Below, one piece after another: positions 56,276 to 64,000 of a stretch of 64,000 nt of DNA; position 1 is the first letter of the stretch; every line of letters starts with the position of its first letter. Under the pieces are notes generated by a model. It saw only the letters and a program-made list of their open reading frames with translations, did no database searches and had not been told where the DNA came from. The DNA comes from Chthoniobacter flavus. GTDB lineage: Bacteria > Verrucomicrobiota > Verrucomicrobiia > Chthoniobacterales > Chthoniobacteraceae. The stretch is from assembly GCA_945861435.1 (NCBI GenBank), contig CAMAUX010000009.1, positions 1 through 64,000 on the forward strand, read 5' to 3'. The position numbers and the translations under genes were made by a program.

Positions 56276-58359
56276 TGCCATCCCAACATCCGCCCGCCTT
56301 GGTACACAATCAAGGCACCGCCGTACGCGAGGACAGTCATGTAGGCGGTCTGAAACAACGGCCAGCGCCAGGAATTGGTCTCGCGGTACACGACCGCCAC
56401 CGTGCTCACGCACTGCATCGCCAGCACGTAGAACACCATCAATCCAAGGCACACGAGCGGCGTGTACACCGGCGTCCCATCCGCCCGCTTCTCCGCCTGC
56501 ATGAGGTCGCGCAACGGCTCGATGTCCCCCGTCTCCTGTTCAAGGTTGTATACAATTCCCATCGTCCCCACGAACACCTCCCGCGCCGCAAACGAACCAA
56601 TCAGACCAATCCCAATCTTCCAGTCGTAACCCAGCGGCCGGATCGCAGGCTCCAACGCATGGCCCATGCGACCGGCGAAACTCTGCGCGATCGCCTCCGC
56701 ACGCGTCGCCTGCGGGTCCGCCGGCTTGGGATAGGTGGCCAGCGCCCAGAGCAGCACGGACAAGGCAAGGATTACCGTGCCGGCGCGCCGCAGAAACAGC
56801 AACGCGCGCTCCCACATCCGAAGCGCGATGCTGCGCGGAGAGGGCCACCGGTACGGCGGCATCTCCATCAGCAACATGGGCGTCTCGCTGCGCAGCAGGG
56901 TCTTCTTGAAAAGCCACGCCATCCCGAACGCCGCACCGACGCCAAGCAGGTACATCGCCAGCATCAGGGCCACCTTCTGCCAGAGCGCCGAAGCGGGCAG
57001 CAGCACCGCAATCATCAGCGTGTAAACCGGCACCCGCGCCGAACAACTCATCAGCGGAGCCACAAGAATCGTCACCAGACGATCCTTCCGGTTCTCAATC
57101 GTGCGTGTGGCCATGATCCCCGGGATCGCACAGGCAAACGAACTCAGCAGCGGGATGAAGGATTTCCCGTGCAACCCCACGCGGCTCATCATCCGGTCCA
57201 TGATGAACGCAGCGCGCGCCATGTAACCGCTGTCCTCCAGCAGCCCGAGGAAAAAATACAGGATCAGGATCTGCGGCAGGAACTTCACCACACCCCCCAC
57301 TCCAGCCAGCACGCCGTCGTTGATCAGACTGCGCAGATCACTCTCCGGCAGACGCCCCTCCACCACCCCGCGCAGCCAGCCAAAGAGATCATCGATCCAG
57401 TCCATCGGCCCCTGGGCGACCCAGAAAATGCAGAAGAACATCAACGCCATCGTACCCAGAAACGACAGCCAGCCCCACACCCGGTGCGTGAACACCAAGT
57501 CCATTTTGTCGGAAAAAGACAGCCCACCCCCCTCAGCCTTCGCAACCGCCGCATCGCACACCGTCTGGATCCAAAAGTAGCGCGCATCCACCGGCGCCGA
57601 CACCGGGTCGATTTCAGCATCCCGGAGACGATGCTGCGCGGCGCGGGCCGCCTCCACGACTTCCGGGCTGTGGTGGGCGAGTTCATCGAGGGCGCCTCCA
57701 TGCAGCCCGAGCAGGAGCATCGCCTCAGCCCTGGCTGCCACAGCATCCGCGGGAAGGGTCCCGGCGAGCCGGCCGACTTCCTCCTCGAAGAGCGCGGGCA
57801 TCGGTGCGCGGTGCAGCGGCCGCGGCAACGTTGCCACGGAAAGAGCCTGCCGCAATTCCACAAGGCCCACTCCCTTGGTCGCCACCATCGCCACCACCGG
57901 GATCCCCAGCCTGCTGCGCAGCGCCTCGAGATCGATCCGCGTGCCAGCCTGCTCCGCCATGTCCACCATGTTGAGCACCAGCACCACCGGCAGGTCCAAC
58001 TCCAGCAACTGCGCCACCAAGTATAGATTGCGCTCCAAATTCGACGCATCCACCACCGCCAAAACCACGTCCGGTCGCGCCTCCCCGGGCAGGCGCCCCA
58101 GCAAAACATCCCGCGCCACCGCCTCGTCCGGCGAGCGCACCTGCAGACTGTAACTCCCCGGCAGATCCAGCAGCGTCATCGGCTCCCCGTGACTCCCGTG
58201 AAAACTCCCCTCCTTCCGTTCCACCGTCACCCCGGGGTAATTCCCCACCTTCTGACGCAACCCGGTCAGCGCATTGAAAATCGTGCTCTTCCCGCAATTG
58301 GGGTTTCCCGCGATGGCGACCCGTCGGGCCGTCTCCTGCGTTGGATCGGTGGCAGCCAT
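56272..58359 (-). CDS. feoB: Ferrous iron transporter FeoB
   Basis: A 695-residue inner-membrane Fe(II) permease with start at 58359 (MAATDPTQETARRVAIAGNP). The N-terminal G domain has G1 GNPNCGKST, G3 DLPGSYSLQV and G4 LNMVD. Membrane Gate motifs include LLSSFACAIPGIMATRTIEN with the conserved cysteine and the second gate MSCSARVPVYTLMI. The frame upstream of 58359 has no homology. It is third in the feoA-feoA-feoB-feoX operon, 16 bases after the second feoA. Confidence 0.95.
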   Translation of the reverse strand: MAATDPTQETARRVAIAGNPNCGKSTIFNALTGLRQKVGNYPGVTVERKEGSFHGSHGEPMTLLDLPGSYSLQVRSPDEAVARDVLLGRLPGEARPDVVLAVVDASNLERNLYLVAQLLELDLPVVLVLNMVDMAEQAGTRIDLEALRSRLGIPVVAMVATKGVGLVELRQALSVATLPRPLHRAPMPALFEEEVGRLAGTLPADAVAARAEAMLLLGLHGGALDELAHHSPEVVEAARAAQHRLRDAEIDPVSAPVDARYFWIQTVCDAAVAKAEGGGLSFSDKMDLVFTHRVWGWLSFLGTMALMFFCIFWVAQGPMDWIDDLFGWLRGVVEGRLPESDLRSLINDGVLAGVGGVVKFLPQILILYFFLGLLEDSGYMARAAFIMDRMMSRVGLHGKSFIPLLSSFACAIPGIMATRTIENRKDRLVTILVAPLMSCSARVPVYTLMIAVLLPASALWQKVALMLAMYLLGVGAAFGMAWLFKKTLLRSETPMLLMEMPPYRWPSPRSIALRMWERALLFLRRAGTVILALSVLLWALATYPKPADPQATRAEAIAQSFAGRMGHALEPAIRPLGYDWKIGIGLIGSFAAREVFVGTMGIVYNLEQETGDIEPLRDLMQAEKRADGTPVYTPLVCLGLMVFYVLAMQCVSTVAVVYRETNSWRWPLFQTAYMTVLAYGGALIVYQGGRMLGWQ

Positions 58360-58375
58360 CCAATCAGGGTTCCCT

Positions 58376-58624
58376 TCAAATCCGGACGACCTGCACGCCC
58401 GCCGCTTCCTTCTTGCGAAGGGAAAGGTGATACCCGCGCAGCTTGATCTCCATCGGATCCCCCATCGGCGCAAAACGCACCACCTCAAACTGCACCCCCA
58501 CCGTCAAACCCATCTCCAGCAGCCGCTGACGCTGCTCCGGCTCCAAGGCAAAACCCGCGACCTTCCCTCGCTCACCCACCCCAAAGCCGCTCAACGCCTC
58601 GCTCGCGGGGGCCGGAGCGGTCAT
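58376..58624 (-). CDS. feoA: FeoA-domain protein 2
   Basis: An 82-residue SH3-like protein: VGERGKVAGFALEPEQRQRL, MGLTVGVQFEVVRFAPMGDP, and the end GYHLSLRKKEAAGVQVVRI. The last block (GxxLxLRxxEAxxV) is the FeoA consensus and is well kept, so this copy is likely the canonical FeoA that binds FeoB. It overlaps the upstream FeoA copy by 4 bases. Confidence 0.9.
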   Translation of the reverse strand: MTAPAPASEALSGFGVGERGKVAGFALEPEQRQRLLEMGLTVGVQFEVVRFAPMGDPMEIKLRGYHLSLRKKEAAGVQVVRI

Positions 58625-58869
58625 GCCGCCACAGGCTCCACCTGCACCATCGCGCCCAATTCACGCCCGATCGCCACCCGCATACCGAGAAGCGAGCAGA
58701 TCAGCGTTCCGCAGTCCGCCATCTTGCACACCTCCACGCTCTCGCAAAACCCCAGCTCACGGAGCCGGGCGCATTCCGGACGTCCGGGGCACAGGGCCAC
58801 CACGCGCAACTTCTGTCCGCAACGGGCGCGGGACAGAGTCAGGCAATCGGCTGGGAGGGAGGCGTTCAT
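58621..58869 (-). CDS. FeoA-domain protein 1
   Basis: A second 82-residue FeoA-like protein: GQKLRVVALCPGRPECARLR, ELGFCESVEVCKMADCGTLI and GMRVAIGRELGAMVQVEPV. It is richer in cysteine than its neighbour (six cysteines: 9, 17, 27, 33, 42, 48 approx.) and keeps the G-x-R-x-A-I-G core. Its cysteines could sense iron or redox state; that is inference. It is first in the operon and lies 26 bases from the duplicated dyad. Confidence 0.88.
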   Translation of the reverse strand: MNASLPADCLTLSRARCGQKLRVVALCPGRPECARLRELGFCESVEVCKMADCGTLICSLLGMRVAIGRELGAMVQVEPVAA

Positions 58870-58894
58870 GACTGCAAAGCCAGCCTAGATGCAA

Positions 58895-58935
58895 TTGAGA
58901 CTCTGTCGCAAGAGTTTTTGAGACGGATTCGCAAG
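58895..58935 (-). promoter_or_regulatory. Duplicated dyad upstream of feoA, candidate Fur-type operator
   Basis: TTGAGACTCTGTCGCAAG (58895-58912) and TTGAGACGGATTCGCAAG (58918-58935) are direct copies 23 bases apart. Each is itself an imperfect palindrome (TTGAGA...TCGCAA; TTGcGA on the reverse strand). The 23-base spacing puts them about two helical turns apart on the same face. Position in the 190-base divergent gap and the iron gene downstream suggest binding sites for an iron regulator. They do not match the E. coli Fur box. Confidence 0.5.
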
Positions 58936-59060
58936 AATGCCCGCCCTCCCTCACCGTGCCATTTGCATGCGTCTGTCCCTAGTTTCACCAAGACGGTGCT
59001 CTGGCAACGAACCGCTTTTGGATTTGCAAACGCTACGCCGCCGCAGGCTAATACCACCCT

Positions 59061-59549
59061 ATGCGTCTCCTCCCCCTGCTCTCCGCAACCCTGCTGCTGT
59101 CCCTCTCAGGGCTGCACGCCGAATCCACCCTCACCCTCACCAACGTTCACAACTGCTGCAAGGGTTGTGAAAAAGGCATCACCGCCGCCGTGACCAAGGT
59201 CTCCGGCGCCACCGCCGCCATCGACAAAACCTCCGTCGTCATCACCGCCGCAGACGAGGCCACCGCCAAGAAGGCCGCCGCATCTCTCGTCGAGGGTGGT
59301 TACTTCGGCACCGGCGCCGAAGCCCCGGCAATCGCCGACGCCAAGGTGAAATCCGCGACCGTCAGCGGCGTCCATCTCTGCTGCGGCAAATGCGTCACCG
59401 CTGCTGAAAAGGCCGTCAAGTCCGTCTCCGGCGTCTCCTCGCACAATGCCGAAAAAGGCGCCAAGTCCTTCACCGTCGAAGGCGACTTCAGCACCGCCGC
59501 CCTCCAGAAGGCACTGCTGGGCGCCGGCTTCAGCGGCTCCATCAAGTAA
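59061..59549 (+). CDS. Periplasmic protein with two heavy-metal-associated domains
   Basis: A 162-residue exported protein (signal LLPLLSATLLLSLSGLHA). Two HMA-like ferredoxin folds, residues 22-88 and 95-160, carry NVHNCCKGCEKGITAAV and GVHLCCGKCVTAAEKAV in the metal-loop position. The motif is CCxxC rather than the usual MxCxxC of copper chaperones. Tandem HMA domains in a small periplasmic protein are uncommon; similar proteins occur in Verrucomicrobia and Planctomycetes. It is divergent from the feo operon, so it may share iron control. A terminator follows. Confidence 0.72.
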   Translation: MRLLPLLSATLLLSLSGLHAESTLTLTNVHNCCKGCEKGITAAVTKVSGATAAIDKTSVVITAADEATAKKAAASLVEGGYFGTGAEAPAIADAKVKSATVSGVHLCCGKCVTAAEKAVKSVSGVSSHNAEKGAKSFTVEGDFSTAALQKALLGAGFSGSIK

Positions 59550-59575
59550 CCCTTCTCCCAAACTCCTTCCGAAAG

Positions 59576-59605
59576 CCCGCGGACCGATCAGGTTCGCGGG
59601 TTTTT
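59576..59605 (+). terminator. Rho-independent terminator
   Basis: CCCGCGGAC pairs with GTTCGCGGG (9 bp including one G-T) with a short loop and a TTTTT run (59601-59605). It lies 27 bases after the stop of the metal-binding protein. Confidence 0.85.
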
Positions 59606-59732
59606 CGTTTTCCATGGGGCCCGTTTTCGGAGGAGACCTCTCGGCCTCTGATTGCTGCAGCGATTTGCACCGGTGGCATCCGGTGGTCTCGGGGAGAAAA
59701 CCCCCTTTGCGCCGGGGCAACCCCTGAGCATA

Positions 59733-62036
59733 ATGCTGCCCGTGCTTCTTTCCCGCCTTCTCCCCTCGCCGTGGATCCTTGCTGCCGCGCTGCTCGCCCA
59801 TCTTGCGCTCTGTCTGCCGACGCGCGCCGAGCCAGTGAAACGGCCGAACATCGTGCTCATCCTTGCCGACGACCTCGGCTACGGCGACCTCGGCTCCTAC
59901 GGCAACACCAAAATCCACACCCCGCATCTGGACCGCATGGCGGCTGAAGGTCTGCGCTTCACGGACTTCTACGTGGCGCAATCCGTGTGCACCGCCTCGC
60001 GCGCCGCCCTGCTCACCGGCTGTTATCCGAACCGCATCGGAATGAGCGGCGCGCTCAACCACACCAGCACCACCGGCATCCATCCCAAGGAGAAGCTCCT
60101 GAGCGAACTGCTCAAGACCCGCGGTTACGCCACCGCAGCCTACGGCAAATGGCACCTTGGTCATCAACCCGCCTTCTGGCCAACGAACCGCGGGTTCGAT
60201 GAATTCTTTGGCATTCCCTATTCCAACGACAACGGCCCCCTGCACCCGGTGGTGCGTGGCATGCCGGGCCTCCCGCTTTACGACAACCAGGACATCGTGG
60301 AGATCAACCCGGATCAATCCCAGTTCACGCGCCGGATCACGGAGCGTGCCGTGCGGTTCATCGAGCAGAAGGCGGGGCAGCCCTTCTTCCTCTACGTGCC
60401 ACACGTCATGCCACACGTTCCCCTCGCCGCCTCTGCAGCATGGAAAGGCAAGAGCGCAGCGGGCCTCTACGGCGATGTCGTCGAGGAACTCGACTGGTCC
60501 GTCGGCCAGATCCTCGGGGCTCTCCAACGCAAGGGCATCGATGAAGAAACCCTCGTCGTCTTCCTCTCCGACAACGGCCCCTTCCTCTCCTATGGCGAAC
60601 ACGCCGGCTCCCCGGGCCTTCTGCGCGAAGGCAAACTCACCACCTTCGAGGGCGGCATGCGCACCCCGTGCCTCATGCGCTGGCCGGGCAAGGTCCTCCC
60701 CGCAGCCGTCACCAGCGAGATCGCCTGCACCATGGACCTCTTCGTCGCAATCACCCAGTTCGCCGGCGCACCGCTTTCCCCCAACAAAATCGACGGCATC
60801 GACCTGCGCCCCCTCATCCTCGGCAAGCCCAACGCCAAGGGCCGCGATTCCCTCCTCTTCTACTCGGGCAAAGAACTCCACGCCCTCCGCAAGGGGGATT
60901 GGAAACTCCACATCCCGCACGATTACCTCACCACAGCCGCCGAACCCGGCCGGGACGGAAAACCCTCCAACCTCGCCAAAATCGAACCCAGTTCCATCGA
61001 GGATTCCGGCATCCGCGGCATCGCCACCCGGCACGGCTACCGCGTCGAGTCCCTGCCCCTTTCCCTCTACAACCTGAAGGACGATCCGGCGGAGAAGAAC
61101 AACCTCGCCCAAACCCGGCCGGCACTCGTCGCCGAAATGCTGCTCACCATGTCCAACGCCCGGCTCGACCTCGGCGACTCCCTCACCAATGCATGGCCCT
61201 CCGGCGTCCGGCCCGCCGGTGAAGCGCGCCTCCCGCTGCCCGAGCGCGTCAAGCTCACCGCCAACGTCGAATTCAGCCGGCCCGGCGGCGAAGCCCTTCT
61301 CCTCGACCTCTACCTGCCCATCAAAAAACCCGAGACCCCGATTCCCGTCCTCGTCTGGATCCACGGCGGAGGCTGGCAGCGCGGCGGCAAGGAGGATTGC
61401 TCCATGGCGTGGCTCGTCGCAGAAGGCTTCGCGGTCGCCAGCATCAACTACCGCTCCTCCATCGAAGCCAAATGGCCCGCTCAGTTCGAGGACTGCCGCG
61501 CAGCCTTGCAATGGATCCAAGCCCACGGCGCCGAATACCAGATCGACCCCACGCGCATCTTCGCCGCAGGCAGTTCCGCCGGCGGCCACATCGCCGCAAT
61601 GCTCGGCACCGCAGACCTCCCGCGCGCACTCCGACCCCGCGGCGTCGTCGATCTTTTCGGCCCCACCGACCTCCTCACCATGCCTGAGAATCTCCCGGGG
61701 CCTGACTACCCCCGCGAACGCCTCGCCCGCAGCCGCAGCGCCATCCTCCTCGGCGGCGTCGTCAGCGAGATGCCAGACCTCGCGCGCGCCGCAAGCCCGC
61801 TCCACCGGGCCACCCAAGGCGATTCCCCCTTCCTCATCCTCCATGGCGACCTCGACCTCGACGTCCCAATCAACCAAAGCGAACGCCTCCGCGACGCACT
61901 CCGCGAAGCCGGCGTCCCCGCCTCCCTCCGCGTCGTGCGCGGCGGCGACCACGGCGGCCCCGCCTTCCAAAAACCGGACGTCCGAAAGGAGATCCTCGCC
62001 TTCCTCCGCAACCCCGACAGCGCAGAATCCCGCTGA
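59733..62036 (+). CDS. Sulfatase-esterase fusion protein
   Basis: A 767-residue exported protein starting at 59733 before a signal peptide (SPWILAAALLAHLALCLPTRA). Residues 30-465 are a sulfatase: NIVLILADDLGYGDLGSYGN, formylglycine motif CTASRAALLTG (cysteine about 86; alanine variant of CxPxR), YGKWHLGH and FLSDNGPFLSYGEH. Residues 500-765 are an alpha/beta-hydrolase of the BD-FAE/acetyl esterase type: VWIHGGGWQRGG, GSSAGGHIAAML (serine about 614), aspartate in LHGDLDLDVP and histidine in GGDHGGP. Both active sites look intact. It probably removes sulfate and acyl groups from the same glycan. Confidence 0.9.
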   Translation: MLPVLLSRLLPSPWILAAALLAHLALCLPTRAEPVKRPNIVLILADDLGYGDLGSYGNTKIHTPHLDRMAAEGLRFTDFYVAQSVCTASRAALLTGCYPNRIGMSGALNHTSTTGIHPKEKLLSELLKTRGYATAAYGKWHLGHQPAFWPTNRGFDEFFGIPYSNDNGPLHPVVRGMPGLPLYDNQDIVEINPDQSQFTRRITERAVRFIEQKAGQPFFLYVPHVMPHVPLAASAAWKGKSAAGLYGDVVEELDWSVGQILGALQRKGIDEETLVVFLSDNGPFLSYGEHAGSPGLLREGKLTTFEGGMRTPCLMRWPGKVLPAAVTSEIACTMDLFVAITQFAGAPLSPNKIDGIDLRPLILGKPNAKGRDSLLFYSGKELHALRKGDWKLHIPHDYLTTAAEPGRDGKPSNLAKIEPSSIEDSGIRGIATRHGYRVESLPLSLYNLKDDPAEKNNLAQTRPALVAEMLLTMSNARLDLGDSLTNAWPSGVRPAGEARLPLPERVKLTANVEFSRPGGEALLLDLYLPIKKPETPIPVLVWIHGGGWQRGGKEDCSMAWLVAEGFAVASINYRSSIEAKWPAQFEDCRAALQWIQAHGAEYQIDPTRIFAAGSSAGGHIAAMLGTADLPRALRPRGVVDLFGPTDLLTMPENLPGPDYPRERLARSRSAILLGGVVSEMPDLARAASPLHRATQGDSPFLILHGDLDLDVPINQSERLRDALREAGVPASLRVVRGGDHGGPAFQKPDVRKEILAFLRNPDSAESR

Positions 62037-62102
62037 GGAAGCGCAAATCATCACCCGCGGGAAAACCCGCCAACTGCAGGCCGGGGTGGCTGCCAAGAAG
62101 CT

Positions 62103-63029
62103 CTACAAAGGCGGAGGGGGCGCGTTTCCTGAAGAACCCCAGACGATCGGATACCCGGGCCGCTGCAGCTCAAACCCGCAGTCGAGTCCCATCTTCGTGG
62201 CTTTCTCGCGAACCGCCCGGAAGACCTCAAAACTGTCGGGATACACGTACAGCACAATATAGTGATCCGACTTCGACAGCCCGCGCAGCATCGACTCGAC
62301 CCTCGCTGCATCAGCGCTGGTGGTCCACCCCGCTTGCTCGATGGGGTTAGACTCCCGGCTGTCGCCCTCCTTGGCCACCCAGCGAATCGAAACCTCATTC
62401 CGCCCGCCGCTAGGAAGGTCGAGTGGATAAACACGGTCGAACTTGCAGATGATGTTGAAGGGCCGTTTGGTCTGGGCTCGCTCCTTCGGAAACCGCAACG
62501 CCACCGCGCGCGAGCCTGCCTCTTTCTGAATCATACTGCTGATTTCCTTCATCCGCCCCTCGATGCGAGCCAGCTCCTGCTCATACGCCCTGATCTCATT
62601 GTTCACTTGCTGCATCTTGCGCTCCAGCGGCCGCAGCTGCTTACCAAGTTTCTCCTCTTCTGCGGAGTAATCGGTCACCACGTTCTTCGGATCACTCTCC
62701 GCCTCCCGTTGCGCGCGTGCGCGCTCACCACGGGCCTTTGCCAGCGCCTCTTCCAATTTCCGCTTCTCCTCCAAAAGAGGATTCGAGTCCGGTGCGGGTG
62801 CCGCTGCGGCCTGCTCGATCAGCCTTCGGGCATTCGCCAGATCCTCCTCGGCCACCGCCACCCTTCGCTGCAGCATCTCCCCGCCCGCCTGATCCCCCGG
62901 GGAATCCTGCTTTCCCGTCTGCGCCATCAGCGCCACCAAAATCGCGATGAGCAGAATCGCTCCAAACATGCTGCACACCGTGTCCAGAAGGAGCTCAAGA
63001 CTGTCACTTCCGTGATGCCTCTTCTTCAT
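62103..63029 (-). CDS. ExbD/MotB-like stator subunit with coiled coil, B2
   Basis: A 308-residue inner-membrane protein. The N-terminus reads SLELLLDTVCSMFGAILLIA and continues IL-VALMAQTG: an aspartate (about residue 16) immediately before a single membrane helix, as in ExbD, TolR and MotB. Residues 45-165 are strongly coiled-coil (repeated E/R/K-A-L patterns). The C-terminal domain (170-300) includes FNIICKFDRVYPLDLPSGGR and SDHYIVLYVYPDSFEVFRAV, with no OmpA peptidoglycan motif that I can see. The start overlaps the previous stop by 4 bases. The function is unknown; a proton-driven motor role is inferred. Confidence 0.65.
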   Translation of the reverse strand: MKKRHHGSDSLELLLDTVCSMFGAILLIAILVALMAQTGKQDSPGDQAGGEMLQRRVAVAEEDLANARRLIEQAAAAPAPDSNPLLEEKRKLEEALAKARGERARAQREAESDPKNVVTDYSAEEEKLGKQLRPLERKMQQVNNEIRAYEQELARIEGRMKEISSMIQKEAGSRAVALRFPKERAQTKRPFNIICKFDRVYPLDLPSGGRNEVSIRWVAKEGDSRESNPIEQAGWTTSADAARVESMLRGLSKSDHYIVLYVYPDSFEVFRAVREKATKMGLDCGFELQRPGYPIVWGSSGNAPPPPL

Positions 63030-63880
63030 GGGGCCTTGAGCTGCACGGACACCTCCTCCCCGACCGCGTCGTAACCAATCTCAAACCCAGCGCTTCTCGC
63101 GCGGTTGGTGAGCTCATCAAAGTGGAAGCAGCCCGAGGGCTTGAAATAAAAGACGATATACTGCTCCAGCTTCGCATACCGCGAGAGCGCATCCCCAAAC
63201 TTCCCCACCAGACCACTGCCGACAAGCTCCTGCTTCTCCGCACTCCCCAGCCTCTGAAGCGTGATCGTACCTCCCGAAACCACCGCCAGCACGGGCTCCT
63301 TCGTCGTGTTCGTCCGGTCCGGAATCAACCACAGCTCATTGCGCTTCTTCTGCTCCGCAAGCAACTGACTCTCCTTCTCCTTCAACTGCTCCTCAACACG
63401 CGCCACCTGCGCCCGCCGGCTCGCCGCCTCCTTCTCCGCATCCGCAATCTGCGCCGTCACCCTCGCGATGCGCGCCTTCGTCTTATCCAGCGACTCCTGC
63501 AGGATCGCCGCACCCCCCTTGCTCCATTGCGCTCCGGAAACCGTCCCTGCGGGCGCAGGCCCCTTCGGCATCCCCGCAAGTTCTGCACGCAGCCACTCGA
63601 CCCGGCCGCGGACGGCGGAGGGATCGTCTCCGGCGGATTTTTCGGCGGCATCGCTCAGCGTGGCATTGGCCTGCGCGAGTGCGTCGAGGAGTTGCTCCAG
63701 CTTTCTGGCAAGGGCGCCGCTGTCGCCCCCTCCGGAGTTCTTGAGAAGGGGATCCCCCATGTCGAGCGCGAGCAGCATCACGATCGTGATGATCACCGCC
63801 ATCGCAGAGGTGATGATGTCTTGGAACGCAAAGAACGGACTCACACCGCCCGCCCCGCCGCGCTGGAATCTGCCCTTCAT
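63026..63880 (-). CDS. ExbD/MotB-like stator subunit with coiled coil, B1
   Basis: A 284-residue protein of the same plan as its neighbour but different in sequence. FAFQDIITSAMAVIITIVML places an aspartate (about residue 20) at the start of the single membrane helix, closely resembling the proton-binding DFMTAMMAFF of MotB. A coiled coil (about 45-75 and 110-165; ARVEEQLKEKESQLLAEQKK) leads to a C-terminal beta-rich domain (LWLIPDRTNTTKEPVLAVVS then QYIVFYFKPSGCFHFDELTN). Both C-terminal domains share a YIVxYxxP pattern, so the two proteins are distant paralogues. It lies 13 bases after the partial gene at the window edge. Confidence 0.65.
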   Translation of the reverse strand: MKGRFQRGGAGGVSPFFAFQDIITSAMAVIITIVMLLALDMGDPLLKNSGGGDSGALARKLEQLLDALAQANATLSDAAEKSAGDDPSAVRGRVEWLRAELAGMPKGPAPAGTVSGAQWSKGGAAILQESLDKTKARIARVTAQIADAEKEAASRRAQVARVEEQLKEKESQLLAEQKKRNELWLIPDRTNTTKEPVLAVVSGGTITLQRLGSAEKQELVGSGLVGKFGDALSRYAKLEQYIVFYFKPSGCFHFDELTNRARSAGFEIGYDAVGEEVSVQLKAP

Positions 63881-63893
63881 CGGAGAAAAACCA

Positions 63894-64000
63894 TCACAGC
63901 AGCTTCAGCTTCGAGACGACGTGCGCATCGCAGTAATCCTTGCACTCGTCGAGGAACTCCCCCTCCCGCGCCTGCAGGAAGGAAAGCAGCACTTGGATGA
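63894..64000 (-). CDS. C-terminal end of an upstream gene, partial
   Basis: The last 34 codons of a gene that continues beyond the window; it ends FLDECKDYCDAHVVSKLKLL before a TGA at 63894-63896. The sequence is helical and charged. By analogy with stator operons this should be the MotA/TolQ/ExbB-like channel subunit, but the visible residues cannot prove it. It is cotranscribed with the two B-type genes (13-base gap). Confidence 0.6.
   Translation of the reverse strand, partial: IQVLLSFLQAREGEFLDECKDYCDAHVVSKLKLL

Overview
The window looks like a chromosomal segment of a Gram-negative member of the Verrucomicrobiota (PVC superphylum). It is GC-rich with strong C-ending codon bias, few clear Shine-Dalgarno sites, many secreted enzymes, an autotransporter-associated-repeat protein with a PEP-CTERM tail, a DUF1501 protein, several sulfatases, and a dispersed intergenic repeat family of a kind I associate with Verrucomicrobia. 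The phylum call is inference from gene content; there is no rRNA in the window, and I saw no tRNA gene by eye.

Layout. 0-1 kb: one copy of the dispersed repeat, interrupted by a 5'-truncated group II intron (C-terminal maturase fragment plus domains V and VI). 1-2.1 kb: an outer-membrane protein and a small cytochrome c lipoprotein. 2.4-6.5 kb: dnaK-groES-groEL. 6.6-15.2 kb: housekeeping genes on the plus strand: an MFS transporter, a lipoprotein with the ResB/CcsA cytochrome c maturation pair, SufT, and a MurU/AmgK-like cell-wall sugar salvage pair. 15.3-22.5 kb (minus): metallophosphoesterase, DUF6799, DUF1501, a frameshifted AbrB-type antitoxin (plus strand), and a very large secreted glycoside-hydrolase-like protein. 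22.7-26.8 kb (plus): a PEP-CTERM repeat protein, then GNAT, aspartyl/asparaginyl hydroxylase and sulfotransferase genes that look co-transcribed. 26.8-31.4 kb (minus): a secreted propeller-like protein and an alternating set of three tail-collar (MdpB-like) proteins and two DUF6916-like proteins. 31.9-35.0 kb: a dlt operon in the order C-X-A-B without dltD. It is followed by a PHP phosphoesterase, DUF1802, a membrane protein and a UgtP/MGDG-synthase-like glycosyltransferase.

38.0-41.8 kb is a repeat-rich accessory island: a 169-bp tandem duplication, three to four copies of the dispersed repeat with duplicated flanks, a decapitated secreted-protein fragment and a Phd/PIN toxin-antitoxin pair. 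41.8-50.2 kb (plus) carries a di-heme oxidoreductase, a LamG protein, a sulfatase and an esterase, probably for modified polysaccharides. 50.7-55.0 kb (minus) carries an esterase-fold protein lacking catalytic residues, a GT41 (SPINDLY-type) O-GlcNAc transferase homologue and an M42 aminopeptidase. infC follows, apparently with a non-AUG start. 56.1-58.9 kb is a feoA-feoA-feoB-feoX ferrous iron operon behind a duplicated dyad, divergent from a two-domain heavy-metal-binding periplasmic protein. 59.7-62.0 kb encodes a natural sulfatase-esterase fusion. The window ends inside an operon encoding two different ExbD/MotB-like stator subunits, each with a coiled coil.

The strongest candidates for undescribed biology are the two-B-subunit stator operon (62.1-64.0 kb), the MdpB/DUF6916 array (28.9-31.4 kb), the hydroxylase-sulfotransferase unit (24.5-26.8 kb), and the dispersed repeat family together with its intron insertion.
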